Shown: positions 56,684 through 64,000 of the stretch, in pieces
How the letters are laid out: each line of letters begins with the position of its first letter
Numbering within the stretch: position 1 is the stretch's first letter
DNA from: PALSA-350 sp963794165
Lineage (GTDB): Bacteria; Acidobacteriota; Terriglobia; Terriglobales; Acidobacteriaceae
Direction of reading: 5' to 3'
Length of the DNA: 64,000 nucleotides
Assembly (NCBI GenBank): GCA_963794165.1
Contig: CAWCCT010000002.1
Location: 1-64,000, forward strand
Program-made: the position numbers and the translations under genes
The notes under the pieces: model-generated
Told to the model about the DNA's origin: nothing
Databases searched by the model: none
The model's input: the letters and a program-made list of their open reading frames with translations, nothing else

Positions 56684-58093
56684 TCAGATCGCGACATGGT
56701 GCGGTTGCCCGCTGATCGATCGGGCAGTGGCGCGGCCCTGAAAGATAAGGTCCGGCAATCCCACGCCGTGATAGGCGTTCCCCACCACGTGCAAGCCGGG
56801 CGTTGCCTGCACCATCGATTCCAACTCGGCCATCCGGTCCAGATGACCGACGGCATATTGCGGCATGGAAAGAGGCCAGCGCCGCACCACCGTTTCCATG
56901 GTTTGCGGCAGAGGACCCAAAACCCGGGCCAGTTGCGATCTGGTGCGCTCGATGAGCTTCTCATCTGTTTCGTCGAGCAACGCGCCGCCCGTGTGGCCGC
57001 CGAAAAAGCCCCGAAGCAAGGCCGCCCCTGGCGGAACGCGGCCGGAAAACTTTTGCTCCACAAATGTGCAGGCGAGCAGCGGATGCTCCTCCGTTTTTAC
57101 CGCCGGGACCACAAAGCCAAATCCACGTGGAACGCGCAGGCGCGCCGCCTGCTCGGGAGCGAAGGCCAGCGCCACCACGATGGCCGACGTCGCCTGCGAT
57201 GGCAGCAGATCAGCCATGCGGGCACCCGTATCGCCAGCTGGCTTCAGCAAAGCGCCCGTAACATTTGGCGGAGTCGCCAGCACTACTGCGTCAAATTGTT
57301 CTGACCCCGACGCGGTCGTGATCCGCCAGCCGCCTTGCGCGGCTTCCATCCGCAACACCGGCTGATGCAGGCGTAGGCCCGCCGCCGGCAACCTCGCAAC
57401 CATACGATCGATCAGAGTCCCAAGACCGGTGACAAGGGTGGTGAAGATGGATTCGGAGTTGATCTGCGCGCGCTTCTGAAAAGCCTGGACCAGGCTGCCT
57501 TGCTCCGCTTCCATGCGCACAAAGGCAGGCATGACAGCGCGAACACTGAGCTGCGCAATGTCTCCCCCGAACACAGCGGCCAGAAGCGGACCGGCAACAG
57601 TGGAGGTGACTTCCTCGCCGAAATGACGGCGAACAAAATCCGCCACCGATTCGTCACCCGCCGGCGCCGCGGCCTTCAACTCCTCGGCCCGCTTTGGCTC
57701 ACGCAGGTAGGCAAGCCGCGCCTGCCAACTGAAGAGCGGCGATTCCAGCAGTGGACCCCACTTGCCGGGAACCATCATCCGCATGCCGTCCGGAATGGGC
57801 ACCAGCTGCGGAAAACGCTGGCTGCCCTGCTGCACGTACGTGCGCCGCCATTGATCATTGGAGCCGATGATCTGGTCTTCCAGGCCAAGTTCCACTGCCA
57901 GTTCGCGCGCCCACGGCTTTTCCGTCACCCAAGAGTCGGGGCCGCATTCAATGACGAAACCCTCACGATGAGCGGTTTCGACGATGCCGCCCAGCCGCCC
58001 TGAAGCTTCAAAGAGGGTAAACTCGACCCGCTCGCAAGCCAGTTGATAGGCGGTAGCCAGGCCGCTGATGCCCCCACCCACGATCGCGATCAT
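56684..58093 (-). CDS. hemY: Protoporphyrinogen/coproporphyrinogen III oxidase
   Basis: FAD-dependent six-electron oxidase of heme synthesis (469 aa). N-terminal IAIVGGGISGLATAYQLACERVEFTLFEASGRLGGIVETAHREGFVIECGPDSWVTEKP is typical of HemY/CgoX. Also present: SVADFVRRHFGEEVTSTVAGPLLAAVFGGDIAQLSVRAVMPAFVRMEAEQGSLVQAF and the C-terminal PGLHVVGNAYHGVGLPDLIFQGRATARSI. Sequence cannot settle whether it uses protoporphyrinogen or coproporphyrinogen. ATG 58093 overlaps the hemH stop by four bases, making hemE-hemH-hemY one coupled unit. Confidence 0.93.
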   Translation of the reverse strand: MIAIVGGGISGLATAYQLACERVEFTLFEASGRLGGIVETAHREGFVIECGPDSWVTEKPWARELAVELGLEDQIIGSNDQWRRTYVQQGSQRFPQLVPIPDGMRMMVPGKWGPLLESPLFSWQARLAYLREPKRAEELKAAAPAGDESVADFVRRHFGEEVTSTVAGPLLAAVFGGDIAQLSVRAVMPAFVRMEAEQGSLVQAFQKRAQINSESIFTTLVTGLGTLIDRMVARLPAAGLRLHQPVLRMEAAQGGWRITTASGSEQFDAVVLATPPNVTGALLKPAGDTGARMADLLPSQATSAIVVALAFAPEQAARLRVPRGFGFVVPAVKTEEHPLLACTFVEQKFSGRVPPGAALLRGFFGGHTGGALLDETDEKLIERTRSQLARVLGPLPQTMETVVRRWPLSMPQYAVGHLDRMAELESMVQATPGLHVVGNAYHGVGLPDLIFQGRATARSISGQPHHVAI

Positions 58094-59028
58094 AAGGCAG
58101 CAATAGGCGTAGCCAGAGATTGCGGGGCCAGCCGGGCGAAGCCTTGCTGGGCCAGATCCACCAGCGCCGCGGTTAGCAGCGCAGAGTCGTTGAGTGATTG
58201 CGGGCGCACAACTTCCAGGCCGATTCCGGCTGCGAAGTTACGGAAGCCTATGTCGATGTCGTAAAGGATTTCGACGTGATCGCAGAGGAAGCCGATGGGC
58301 TGGATCACGACTGAGGAGTGGCCCTCCTGGCGGAGCGCGGTGAGTGTCTCCTCGACCGTGGGACCAATCCAGCTAGCACCGGACATGCCCTGGCTTTGAA
58401 AGGCGAAAAACCAGTCGGCGGCCGTAAGCCCCAGCGGGGCGAGCAGCGCGGCCACGTTGGCCGCCGTTCGCTTGGCTTCGACGGGATAGGGGTCAGGCTC
58501 GCCCTGAATGGTTCTGCAGGGCACACTGTGCGCGGTAAACAGCACCGGCGCCCGCCACACCGGCCGCAATCGCTCGGCGAAGGCTTGGGCAAGCTGAGGA
58601 TGGTCGGCCCAGCCCTCGATGAAGTCGATCTCCATGGCCCCATCGGCTGCGGCAAAAACGGCGCGGCGATAGAGCCCCACGCTGGTACGGGAATTCTGTG
58701 GCGCAAGACAAATGGCGACCACCGAGGTAATACCATCCTCTCGCATCTGGCGCACTACATCGGCGATGTACGGCTTCCAGTTGCGCATGCCCACATAAAC
58801 CGGGATCCCGAGTGCCTCGGAAAGCAGCCGTCCTTGTTGCAGAGTGAGTTCCGTAAGCGGGCTGGATCCAATGAGACTGTAGCGGTGACGAATCTCTGCG
58901 ATCACAGATTCGGGCATGGGGCGTCCGCCGGTGACATTCTGCAGGTACTCGGGGATCTCGTCCAGAGACTGGGGCGTTCCGTGCGCGAGCAGCAGAACAG
59001 CCTGGTGCGGCGATGCGTTATCAGGCAC
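58090..59028 (-). CDS. hemH: Ferrochelatase
   Basis: Inserts Fe2+ into the porphyrin ring (312 aa). I choose GTG 59028, which overlaps the end of hemE by eight bases and has GGAGATC upstream. It gives the normal N-terminus VPDNASPHQAVLLLAHGTPQSLDEIPEYLQNV; the frame is open far upstream but only through hemE. Motifs: PVYVGMRNWKPYIADVVRQM, LFTAHSVPCRTIQGEPDPY (catalytic His), FQSQGMSGASWIGPTVEETL, and QPIGFLCDHVEILYDID (catalytic Glu). Like other short bacterial forms, it lacks the C-terminal extension of animal enzymes. Confidence 0.94.
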   Translation of the reverse strand: MPDNASPHQAVLLLAHGTPQSLDEIPEYLQNVTGGRPMPESVIAEIRHRYSLIGSSPLTELTLQQGRLLSEALGIPVYVGMRNWKPYIADVVRQMREDGITSVVAICLAPQNSRTSVGLYRRAVFAAADGAMEIDFIEGWADHPQLAQAFAERLRPVWRAPVLFTAHSVPCRTIQGEPDPYPVEAKRTAANVAALLAPLGLTAADWFFAFQSQGMSGASWIGPTVEETLTALRQEGHSSVVIQPIGFLCDHVEILYDIDIGFRNFAAGIGLEVVRPQSLNDSALLTAALVDLAQQGFARLAPQSLATPIAAL

Positions 59029-60109
59029 GGGAATGATCTCCGTGAAACTCGCGCACGTATTGCACCACTCGCTGCACATTTTCAACCGGTGTGCCCGGGA
59101 CAATGCCATGGCCGAGATTGAAGATGTGTCCCGGTCGTCCGCCGGCCTGCTCGAGAACCTGGTGTACACGCTGGCGGAGCAGATCCTCCTCCGCAAACAG
59201 CAGGATCGGGTCAAGATTGCCCTGGACGGCGACCCCGTGGCCAAGAGCGGACCAGCCTTGGTCCAGGGGCACTCGCCAATCGAGGCCGATGACGTCGGCG
59301 CCCGTTTCGCGCATGGCCGGAAGCAGGGTCGCCGTGTCCACACCAAAGTAGATGACCGGCACGCCCAGAGCCTGCACCTTGCGCACCAAACGCGTGGTCA
59401 CGGGCAGGACGAAATCGCGGTAGTCGGCCGGGCTGAGGGCGCCGGCCCAGCTATCGAAAATCTGGATGACGTCAGCCCCGGCCTCCACCTGTTGGGCGGC
59501 GTACTCTTCCAGCACGGCAGCCAGCTTCTCCAGCAGAAGCTGCCAAACCGCTGGCTCCCGGTACATCAAGGACTTGGTGAAAATGTAGTTGCGTGAACCG
59601 CCCCCCTCGATCATGTAGCTGGCCAGGGTAAAGGGCGCACCGCAGAATCCGACGATGCCGATGCGATCCTGGAAATGGGCCACGACTTTGCGGATTGCCT
59701 CGGCCACGTAGCCAAGTTCGTCGGCGCGGTCGATGCGCAGCTTCTCGACATCGGCTGCCGTGCGCACCGGCTGATGGATCACCGGACCTTCGCCGGCCAG
59801 GAACTCAAAATCGAGGCCCATGCTTTCGAGTGGCAGCAGAAGGTCAGCAAAAATGATGGCGGCATCGACGTCGAGCTTCTCCGCCGCGGTGATAGTCACC
59901 TCGGCAGCCAGTTCCGGCTTCTTGCAGATCTCCAGCAGCGAATGGTGGCGGCGGACGGCCTGGTACTCGGGCATATAGCGGCCCGCCTGGCGCAGAAACC
60001 ATACCGGCGTCTGATCCACCGGCTGGCGCAGGCAGGCACGCAAAAACCGGCAGCCACCGGACAGGCCGGAATCGGGGCCGGGCTGCTGCATTAGGGTCTT
60101 TTCCGCCAT
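59021..60109 (-). CDS. hemE: Uroporphyrinogen decarboxylase
   Basis: Decarboxylates the four acetate side chains of uroporphyrinogen III to give coproporphyrinogen III (362 aa). Family signatures: TPVWFLRQAGRYMPEYQAVRRHHSLLEICKKPELAAEVTITAAEKLDVDAAIIFADLLLPLESMGLDFEF, IGIVGFCGAPFTLASYMIEGGGSRNY, IQIFDSWAGALSPADYRDFVLP, VIYFGVDTATLLPAMRETGADVIGLDWR, AVQGNLDPILLFAEEDLLRQRV, HIFNLGHGIVPGTPVENVQRVVQYVREF. ATG 60109 (a TTG one codon upstream is also possible). First gene of hemE-hemH-hemY. Confidence 0.96.
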   Translation of the reverse strand: MAEKTLMQQPGPDSGLSGGCRFLRACLRQPVDQTPVWFLRQAGRYMPEYQAVRRHHSLLEICKKPELAAEVTITAAEKLDVDAAIIFADLLLPLESMGLDFEFLAGEGPVIHQPVRTAADVEKLRIDRADELGYVAEAIRKVVAHFQDRIGIVGFCGAPFTLASYMIEGGGSRNYIFTKSLMYREPAVWQLLLEKLAAVLEEYAAQQVEAGADVIQIFDSWAGALSPADYRDFVLPVTTRLVRKVQALGVPVIYFGVDTATLLPAMRETGADVIGLDWRVPLDQGWSALGHGVAVQGNLDPILLFAEEDLLRQRVHQVLEQAGGRPGHIFNLGHGIVPGTPVENVQRVVQYVREFHGDHSRA

Positions 60110-60172
60110 CAATTTGAGGGTAGCATCCCGGCTTTTGTAGGGTGAAAAAACGGCCGGGTGCCCAGGCTACGG

Positions 60173-60273
60173 GTGCCAGCCCGGACTTTAGTCCGGGGGA
60201 GCGGGTTTTCAAACCCGCGGGAACGCTCCGTATATAAATTTTGGGCTTTAGCCCTGGTGGCGGCTAAAGCCCG
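60173..60273. repeat. Type II REP element (half unit)
   Basis: GTGCCAGCCCGGACTTTAGTCCGGGGG, GCGGGTTTTCAAACCCGC and GGGCTTTAGCCCTGGTGGCG in order, as in one side of the transposase unit. It lies upstream of hemE and downstream of the epimerase gene, so it may overlap the heme promoter region. GGCACCCCGCATCTG at 60304 may be a trace of the type III module. Confidence 0.88.
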
Positions 60274-60333
60274 ATTCGATGTCCGTACCCTTCAGCGGAT
60301 GTCGGGCACCCCGCATCTGTGGCAGATCCCTGC

Positions 60334-61464
60334 TCAGGGAGCCGTAGAGAACTTGAACACCGTGACGCTATGGTACGTCTCCCCCGGCTTCAACTCGGCC
60401 GTCGGAAACTTGGGGTGATTCGGAGAATCGGGAAAATGCTGCGTCTCCAGGCAGAATCCGGCGTGCTTGTTATAGACGTGGCCGTGTTTCCCATGAAGCG
60501 TCCCGTCCAAAAAATTCCCGGAATAGAACTGTACCCCGGGCTGAGTCGTTTCCACAGTCAGCACCCGCCCACTGGTCGGTTCGACCACCCGTGCCGCCTC
60601 CTGCATCACGCCCATCTTTCCGTTGAGCACGTAATTATGGTCATATCCCCCAGCCAGGCGCATTTGCTCATTGTTGTCGTCGATCCGCGCTCCGATGGCC
60701 GTCGCCTGGTGGAAGTCCAGCGGCGTTCCTGCCACCGGGGCCAGCTCGCCGGTGGGGATGAGCGAAGAGTCGACGGGCGTAAAGCGGTCTGCCGGGATCA
60801 TCACCTGGTGGTTGAGAATATCTCCCTGCCCCTCGCCGGCAAGGTTGAAGTAACTGTGATTGGTCAGATTGAGGACCGTGTCCTTGTCGGTGGTAGCGAA
60901 GTACTCAATTTTGAGCGCGTGCGCTTCCAGCGTGTAGCGGACCCGTGAGGTCAATGTTCCCGGAAAACCCTGATCCCCATCCTTGCTGACCAGCGTGAGC
61001 TCAACCCCATTGGGAATCTCGTGCGCCTGCCAAACCAGCTTGTCGAAACCTATAATCCCCCCGTGCAAGGTGTTCGTGCCATCGTTCGCCGGCAGCTGAT
61101 AGCGCTTGCCGTCAAGCGTAAAGCTGGCGTGGGCGATCCTGTTGCCATAACGGCCGACGATGGCTCCGAAGTAGCTTTTGGGGTCGGCCGTGTAGGGCTG
61201 CAGCGATTCGTAACCGAGAACGATATCGGCCACCTTGCCGCTACGGTCAGGCACCTCGAGCGACACCAGCCGTGCTCCATAAGTCATCACCCGTGCCTTG
61301 AGTTTGCCCTCTTCGAGGGTGTAGATCTCTACCTTGGTTCCATCGGGCATACTGCCGAACGCGGACTTGGTCACCTTTGCCTCCAAATGTGATGCCAGTG
61401 GCACCAGTGTAAAAAACAGACAAGCCCAGTGCAGTGCCCTGATTCGCATCGATCCGTTGGGCAT
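60334..61464 (-). CDS. galM: Aldose 1-epimerase (galactose mutarotase), exported
   Basis: Interconverts alpha and beta anomers of hexoses (376 aa). ATG 61464 follows GGAG; a signal peptide is present (RIRALHWACLFFTLVPLASHLEA). Family features: IVLGYESLQPYTADPKSYFGAIVGRYGNRIAHASFTLDGKRYQLPANDGTNTLHGG, the catalytic His in LTNHSYFNLAGEG, GTPLDFHQATAIG, GGYDHNYVLNG and the catalytic Glu region GFCLETQHFPDSPNHPKFPTAELKPGETY. An exported mutarotase fits the periplasmic PQQ dehydrogenase and galactosidases elsewhere in the window, which need specific anomers; that link is inferred. Confidence 0.93.
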   Translation of the reverse strand: MPNGSMRIRALHWACLFFTLVPLASHLEAKVTKSAFGSMPDGTKVEIYTLEEGKLKARVMTYGARLVSLEVPDRSGKVADIVLGYESLQPYTADPKSYFGAIVGRYGNRIAHASFTLDGKRYQLPANDGTNTLHGGIIGFDKLVWQAHEIPNGVELTLVSKDGDQGFPGTLTSRVRYTLEAHALKIEYFATTDKDTVLNLTNHSYFNLAGEGQGDILNHQVMIPADRFTPVDSSLIPTGELAPVAGTPLDFHQATAIGARIDDNNEQMRLAGGYDHNYVLNGKMGVMQEAARVVEPTSGRVLTVETTQPGVQFYSGNFLDGTLHGKHGHVYNKHAGFCLETQHFPDSPNHPKFPTAELKPGETYHSVTVFKFSTAP

Positions 61465-61767
61465 GAACAGACTCCTTCGACGCAAGTCGCGTCTTCAAAC
61501 CGTAATGGATACTAAAGCATTTTTCACCAGGGTGTCCGGCGGCGGCAACGCAAACTGACCGAACGGGTGGCGTAAACGATTGAATTCATAGAGCCATGTG
61601 CAACCAGGACAGGACGCGAAAAGGGTGTAGACATTACCAGCCACGAGTACTTTTATCCCGCCCGTTGTTACCCAATAGTTGTAGCCAAAGGCGCGCCAGC
61701 GGCTATGCTACGGAACAAGCGGTGGTTCTGGACGACTGCTTGTTGATTCTTCGGGGGAGGGATTCAA
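61465..61767. other. Gene-free gap
   Basis: About 300 bases between the divergent epimerase gene and a small open frame. An open frame at 61596-61832 has no ribosome binding site or protein-like pattern and overlaps the better-supported frame at 61768. I see no hairpin repeat here. Confidence 0.5.
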
Positions 61768-61983
61768 TTGAAGCTGCCGGCTGCGAACCACCGCGAGCAC
61801 ATTTCAACCAGTATCGAGGTCACGCTCGATGATGCTCGTGCAACTGCGCTCGAACGCATTGTTAGCCTGTCGATGGACTACCAGCGCGGGGTCGGCCTAG
61901 TGCAATTCCGTAACGGCGTGGATGCGGTGATCGCGTCCTCTGGATATCGCCAACTGATCGAGAAGCTGCTTGAAATCCTCTAG
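61768..61983 (+). CDS. Small hypothetical protein
   Basis: 71 residues from TTG 61768 with GGGGGAGGGATTCAA directly upstream, a good ribosome binding site. The sequence (ISTSIEVTLDDARATALERIVSLSMDYQRGVGLVQFRNGVDAVIASSGYRQLIEKLLEIL) looks like a small alpha/beta protein. No family is recognised. It lies 169 bases before ppa on the same strand. Confidence 0.5.
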   Translation: MKLPAANHREHISTSIEVTLDDARATALERIVSLSMDYQRGVGLVQFRNGVDAVIASSGYRQLIEKLLEIL

Positions 61984-62152
61984 CCACAACTCTACCGGCC
62001 GCAAACTGCCGGCCGCCAGGTACCACGGGCAGATTGTGTCGCTCTTGTGGACCAAGCCCGTTCAGGTCAGCCTGCACATTGCCAAGATGTCCCTCTGAAC
62101 CGCCTGTTGCCTGACCCCTCCTGGGGTATGATAAAGCGGCTGCGGAGCCATC

Positions 62153-62704
62153 ATGGTCAACTATCTTGAACTGCCGGTGGGCGAAAAGTGTCCTGAGGTC
62201 ATCAACACCGTCATTGAAATTCCCGCCGAGGGCATCAACAAGTACGAGTACGACAAGACGCTGCATGTCTTTCGCCTGGACCGCAATCTCTATTCGCCGG
62301 TGCACTATCCCGGCGACTACGGTTTCATCCCCTCCACGCTCAGCGAGGATGGCGATCCGCTCGATGTGCTGGTCCTAGTGGACGCACCCAGCTTTGTGGG
62401 CTGCGTAATGCAGGTGAGGCCCATCGGCCTGCTGGAAATGCTGGACCAGGGGGTGCCGGACGAGAAAGTTCTGGCCGTGGGCAAGAACAACCCCCGCTAC
62501 GCCGACGTGTGGAACTACTCCGAAATTTACCCTCACATGCTGAAGGAAATAACCCACTTCTTCGCCATTTATAAGGACCTTGAAGGCAAACGTGTAGAGG
62601 TTAAGGGCTGGCACGACGCGTCCTTTGCCCGCGACAAAGTGGTCGAAGCGGTCAATCGCTTCAAAGACAAAAAGGTTCCGTCGGACCTGGGTGGAAATCG
62701 CTAG
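62153..62704 (+). CDS. ppa: Inorganic pyrophosphatase
   Basis: Soluble family I pyrophosphatase (183 aa) that hydrolyses PPi to phosphate and drives biosynthetic reactions. Landmarks: VVIEIPAEGINKYEYDK-like segment near residue 20, LYSPVHYPGDYGFIPSTLSEDGDPLDVLVLVD with the metal-binding Asp set, PIGLLEMLDQGVPDEKVLAVG, and HMLKEITHFFAIYKDLEGKRVEVKGW. All active-site residues appear present. ATG 62153. It is followed by tRNA-Ser 37 bases later. Confidence 0.96.
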   Translation: MVNYLELPVGEKCPEVINTVIEIPAEGINKYEYDKTLHVFRLDRNLYSPVHYPGDYGFIPSTLSEDGDPLDVLVLVDAPSFVGCVMQVRPIGLLEMLDQGVPDEKVLAVGKNNPRYADVWNYSEIYPHMLKEITHFFAIYKDLEGKRVEVKGWHDASFARDKVVEAVNRFKDKKVPSDLGGNR

Positions 62705-62719
62705 CCGCGAGGCTTCGGA

Positions 62720-62725
62720 TATAAT
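62720..62725 (+). promoter_or_regulatory. Consensus -10 box of tRNA-Ser
   Basis: TATAAT lies 16 bases before the mature tRNA 5' end, the right distance for a short leader. No matching -35 box is evident because ppa ends just upstream. Confidence 0.45.
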
Positions 62726-62741
62726 CCGTCCAGTGAATCCC

Positions 62742-62835
<94 letters not shown>

Positions 62836-62890
62836 GCATCATTCCAACTTCCAACTCAACATCCTTCCTAAACACGCCTTCCGGAAAAAG

Positions 62891-62984
62891 GTGCCAGCCC
62901 CGGACTTTCAGTCCGGGGGAGCGGGTTTTCAAACCCGCGGAAAACGCTCGGCATATAATTTCCGGGCTTTAGCCCTGGTGGCAC
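62891..62984. repeat. Type II REP element (half unit)
   Basis: GTGCCAGCCCCGGACTTTCAGTCCGGGG, GCGGGTTTTCAAACCCGC and GGGCTTTAGCCCTGGTGGCAC. The ends GTGCCA and TGGCAC are complementary. It lies between tRNA-Ser and the PadR gene. Confidence 0.9.
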
Positions 62985-63055
62985 TTTCCCGCGTGCCCTC
63001 TCCTTGACAGCTTAGGAGAATCAAGCCTATTCTCCTTAGTATCTTAGGGGGACGC

Positions 63056-63397
63056 ATGACGGACCAGGCCCAGCTGCTTCCAGGGACTCTCGATCTGCTC
63101 ATTCTGAAAGCGGTTTCTCTCGGCCCCCTTCATGGCTACGGGGTACTGTTGCGCATTGGCCAGATCACTGACAGCGCATTGCTCATTGAGCAGGGGGCAC
63201 TCTATCCGGCGCTTTTTCGCTTGGTGCGCCAGGGACTGCTGAAGGCGAGTTGGGGCGTCTCGGACAACAACCGGCGGGCCAAGTTTTATGAGCTCACCGC
63301 CGCCGGCCGCAAGCGATTTCGCGAAGAGACCGAAGGCTGGAATCGTCTGGCTTCCGCCATGACGGCCGCCCTCAACGCGCAACCGGAGGAAATATGA
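63056..63397 (+). CDS. PadR-family transcriptional regulator
   Basis: 113-residue winged-helix regulator. LLPGTLDLLILKAVSLGPLHGYGVLLRIGQITDSALLIEQGALYPALFRLVRQGLLKASWGVSDNNRRAKFYELTAAGRKRFREETEGWNRL is the standard PadR domain with the conserved Tyr-Pro of the wing helix (GALYPAL). PadR proteins of this form are usually encoded directly before MacB-like permeases in Acidobacteriota and repress them. Here the start ATGA overlap to the next gene exists, but the next frame is cut after a few codons, so the target may be lost. ATG 63056. Confidence 0.93.
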   Translation: MTDQAQLLPGTLDLLILKAVSLGPLHGYGVLLRIGQITDSALLIEQGALYPALFRLVRQGLLKASWGVSDNNRRAKFYELTAAGRKRFREETEGWNRLASAMTAALNAQPEEI

Positions 63398-63433
63398 ATT
63401 CCGGCCTGGCTGCGCGAAGAGTGAATCGACAGC

Positions 63434-64000
63434 CTAGTTGGGAAACGGGTTCCCCAGCATTCCGCGCCATTCGGCTGAGAGTTTCTGCAGCACCTCGGTC
63501 GGAGTTGGTCCATCGTGGACCACCACCCGGTACCTCAGGATCAGAGGCGCATCGGGCTCAATCGTCTCCTTTCCGAAAGTTGTGGTGCATGGTTGCACCA
63601 TCCAGAGAACGTTATGCCAGCGGGTCGGTGGATTCAGCGGATGATCCACAACCGCGATGCCGACTACCTTACCGTCGCTCTTGAGCCGGATGGTGTAGTC
63701 GTACCATGGCTCCGAGGGCCAGTCGGAGTCGGGGTTGGAATAATGCGGACTGCCGAAATCGACCTTGCCCGACGCCGTCGAGTAGTAGGAGTCGCCATAC
63801 TTCTGGGCTTGTACAACAAAACCCCCGAAGGCCGTCTGATTAATCACGTATTCCACCACCGGCGCAAACCGGTAGCTGAGATCGATAACGTAGACTCCGT
63901 CGCGTTCGGCCACGCCGACTTCATCCGTCTCTTCCATCATCTTCTTGTTGTCGATGAGCCAATCGTTGTGAATCTCCAACTGCGCGTGTTTGCCGTCTGC
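63434..64000 (-). CDS. PmoA/DUF6807-family exported protein, C-terminal part (partial)
   Basis: Stops at 63434 and runs open through the window end, so the N-terminus is missing. Visible: ADGKHAQLEIHNDWLID, EVGVAERDGVYVIDLSYRFAPVV, YGDSYYSTASGKVDF, WYDYTIRLKSDGKVVGIAVVDHPLNPPTRWHNVLWMVQP and ILRYRVVVHDGPTPTEVLQKLSAEWRGM. I place it in the PmoA-like (DUF6807) family, from the DHPLNPP and RYRVVVHDG motifs, which are typical as I recall them. These proteins are frequent near sugar-degrading genes in Acidobacteriota and Planctomycetes and resemble sugar-binding beta sandwiches. No enzyme activity is known to me. Confidence 0.7.
   Translation of the reverse strand, partial: ADGKHAQLEIHNDWLIDNKKMMEETDEVGVAERDGVYVIDLSYRFAPVVEYVINQTAFGGFVVQAQKYGDSYYSTASGKVDFGSPHYSNPDSDWPSEPWYDYTIRLKSDGKVVGIAVVDHPLNPPTRWHNVLWMVQPCTTTFGKETIEPDAPLILRYRVVVHDGPTPTEVLQKLSAEWRGMLGNPFPN

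Noticed and set aside
58318..59121. 267-codon plus-strand frame over hemH
   Set aside because: Antisense shadow of hemH and the end of hemE.
61596..61832. 78-codon plus-strand frame before ppa
   Set aside because: No ribosome binding site, unusual composition, and overlap with the better-supported frame at 61768.

Overview
The window looks like chromosomal DNA of an Acidobacteriota bacterium, probably of the Terriglobia. This is inferred from gene content, not from a marker-gene search. The pointers are two Oar-type TonB-dependent receptors, a VWFA-related acidobacterial-type protein, CRTAC1-type FG-GAP proteins, many Tat-exported sugar enzymes, a PadR regulator of the kind that precedes MacB-like permeases in this phylum, and high GC content. 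There is no phage, plasmid or CRISPR signature. The mobile signal is a set of dispersed palindromic (REP/BIME-like) elements and one REP-associated tyrosine transposase.

Layout. 1-7225 is a carbohydrate locus: end of a TonB receptor, a TPR protein, a CRTAC1 protein (both frameshifted), a GH27 alpha-galactosidase and a Tat-exported clan GH-D-like hydrolase. 7404-9770 holds tRNA-Ala, an exported hypothetical, and an ECF sigma/anti-sigma pair. 10173-16917 holds a TPR protein, then rnc, two signal peptidase I genes in tandem, and an AsmA-like protein. 17117-22276 holds rlmB with an M1-like pseudo-peptidase, and divergently an ECF sigma, two small membrane proteins and a LytTR response regulator. 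22677-28619 is a sugar-acid block: a RspA/ManD-like enolase-superfamily enzyme, an RraA-like protein, a UxuA-like protein and a PQQ dehydrogenase with a cytochrome c segment. 28888-38681 holds a flavin reductase, glmS, purS, a TIM-barrel epimerase, an SDR, a DoxX-like protein, a two-subunit molybdenum hydroxylase and a TauE/SafE transporter. 38776-39456 is the transposase unit bounded by its own REP hairpins. 39492-49116 holds a second TonB receptor, an MscS channel, small proteins, a VWFA protein and an exported TIM-barrel protein. 49154-60109 is one long minus-strand run: hemE-hemH-hemY, then two CrtI-type desaturase/oxidases, an aldehyde dehydrogenase, an acyltransferase and a glycosyltransferase. 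That set has the enzyme classes of a staphyloxanthin-like glycosylated, acylated carotenoid acid pathway. 60334-64000 holds an aldose epimerase, ppa, tRNA-Ser, a PadR regulator and a PmoA/DUF6807-family protein cut by the window end.

Data quality. Six otherwise conserved genes are broken by about nine single-base shifts, mostly in short homopolymers or GC repeats, and one of them is glmS. The breaks lie at 1-2400 and 24890-30910. Base-calling or assembly indels are the simplest explanation, so the fragments are listed separately here but should be read as parts of single genes.

Most notable features. (1) A REP-transposase unit and a gene-less sibling copy 16 kb away, plus related hairpins in many intergenic gaps. 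(2) A probable carotenoid glycoside-ester operon directly downstream of heme genes. (3) An M1-type protein whose HExxH has become HSLSH. (4) An ECF sigma - membrane protein - zinc-ribbon protein - LytTR operon with no visible anti-sigma factor or histidine kinase.
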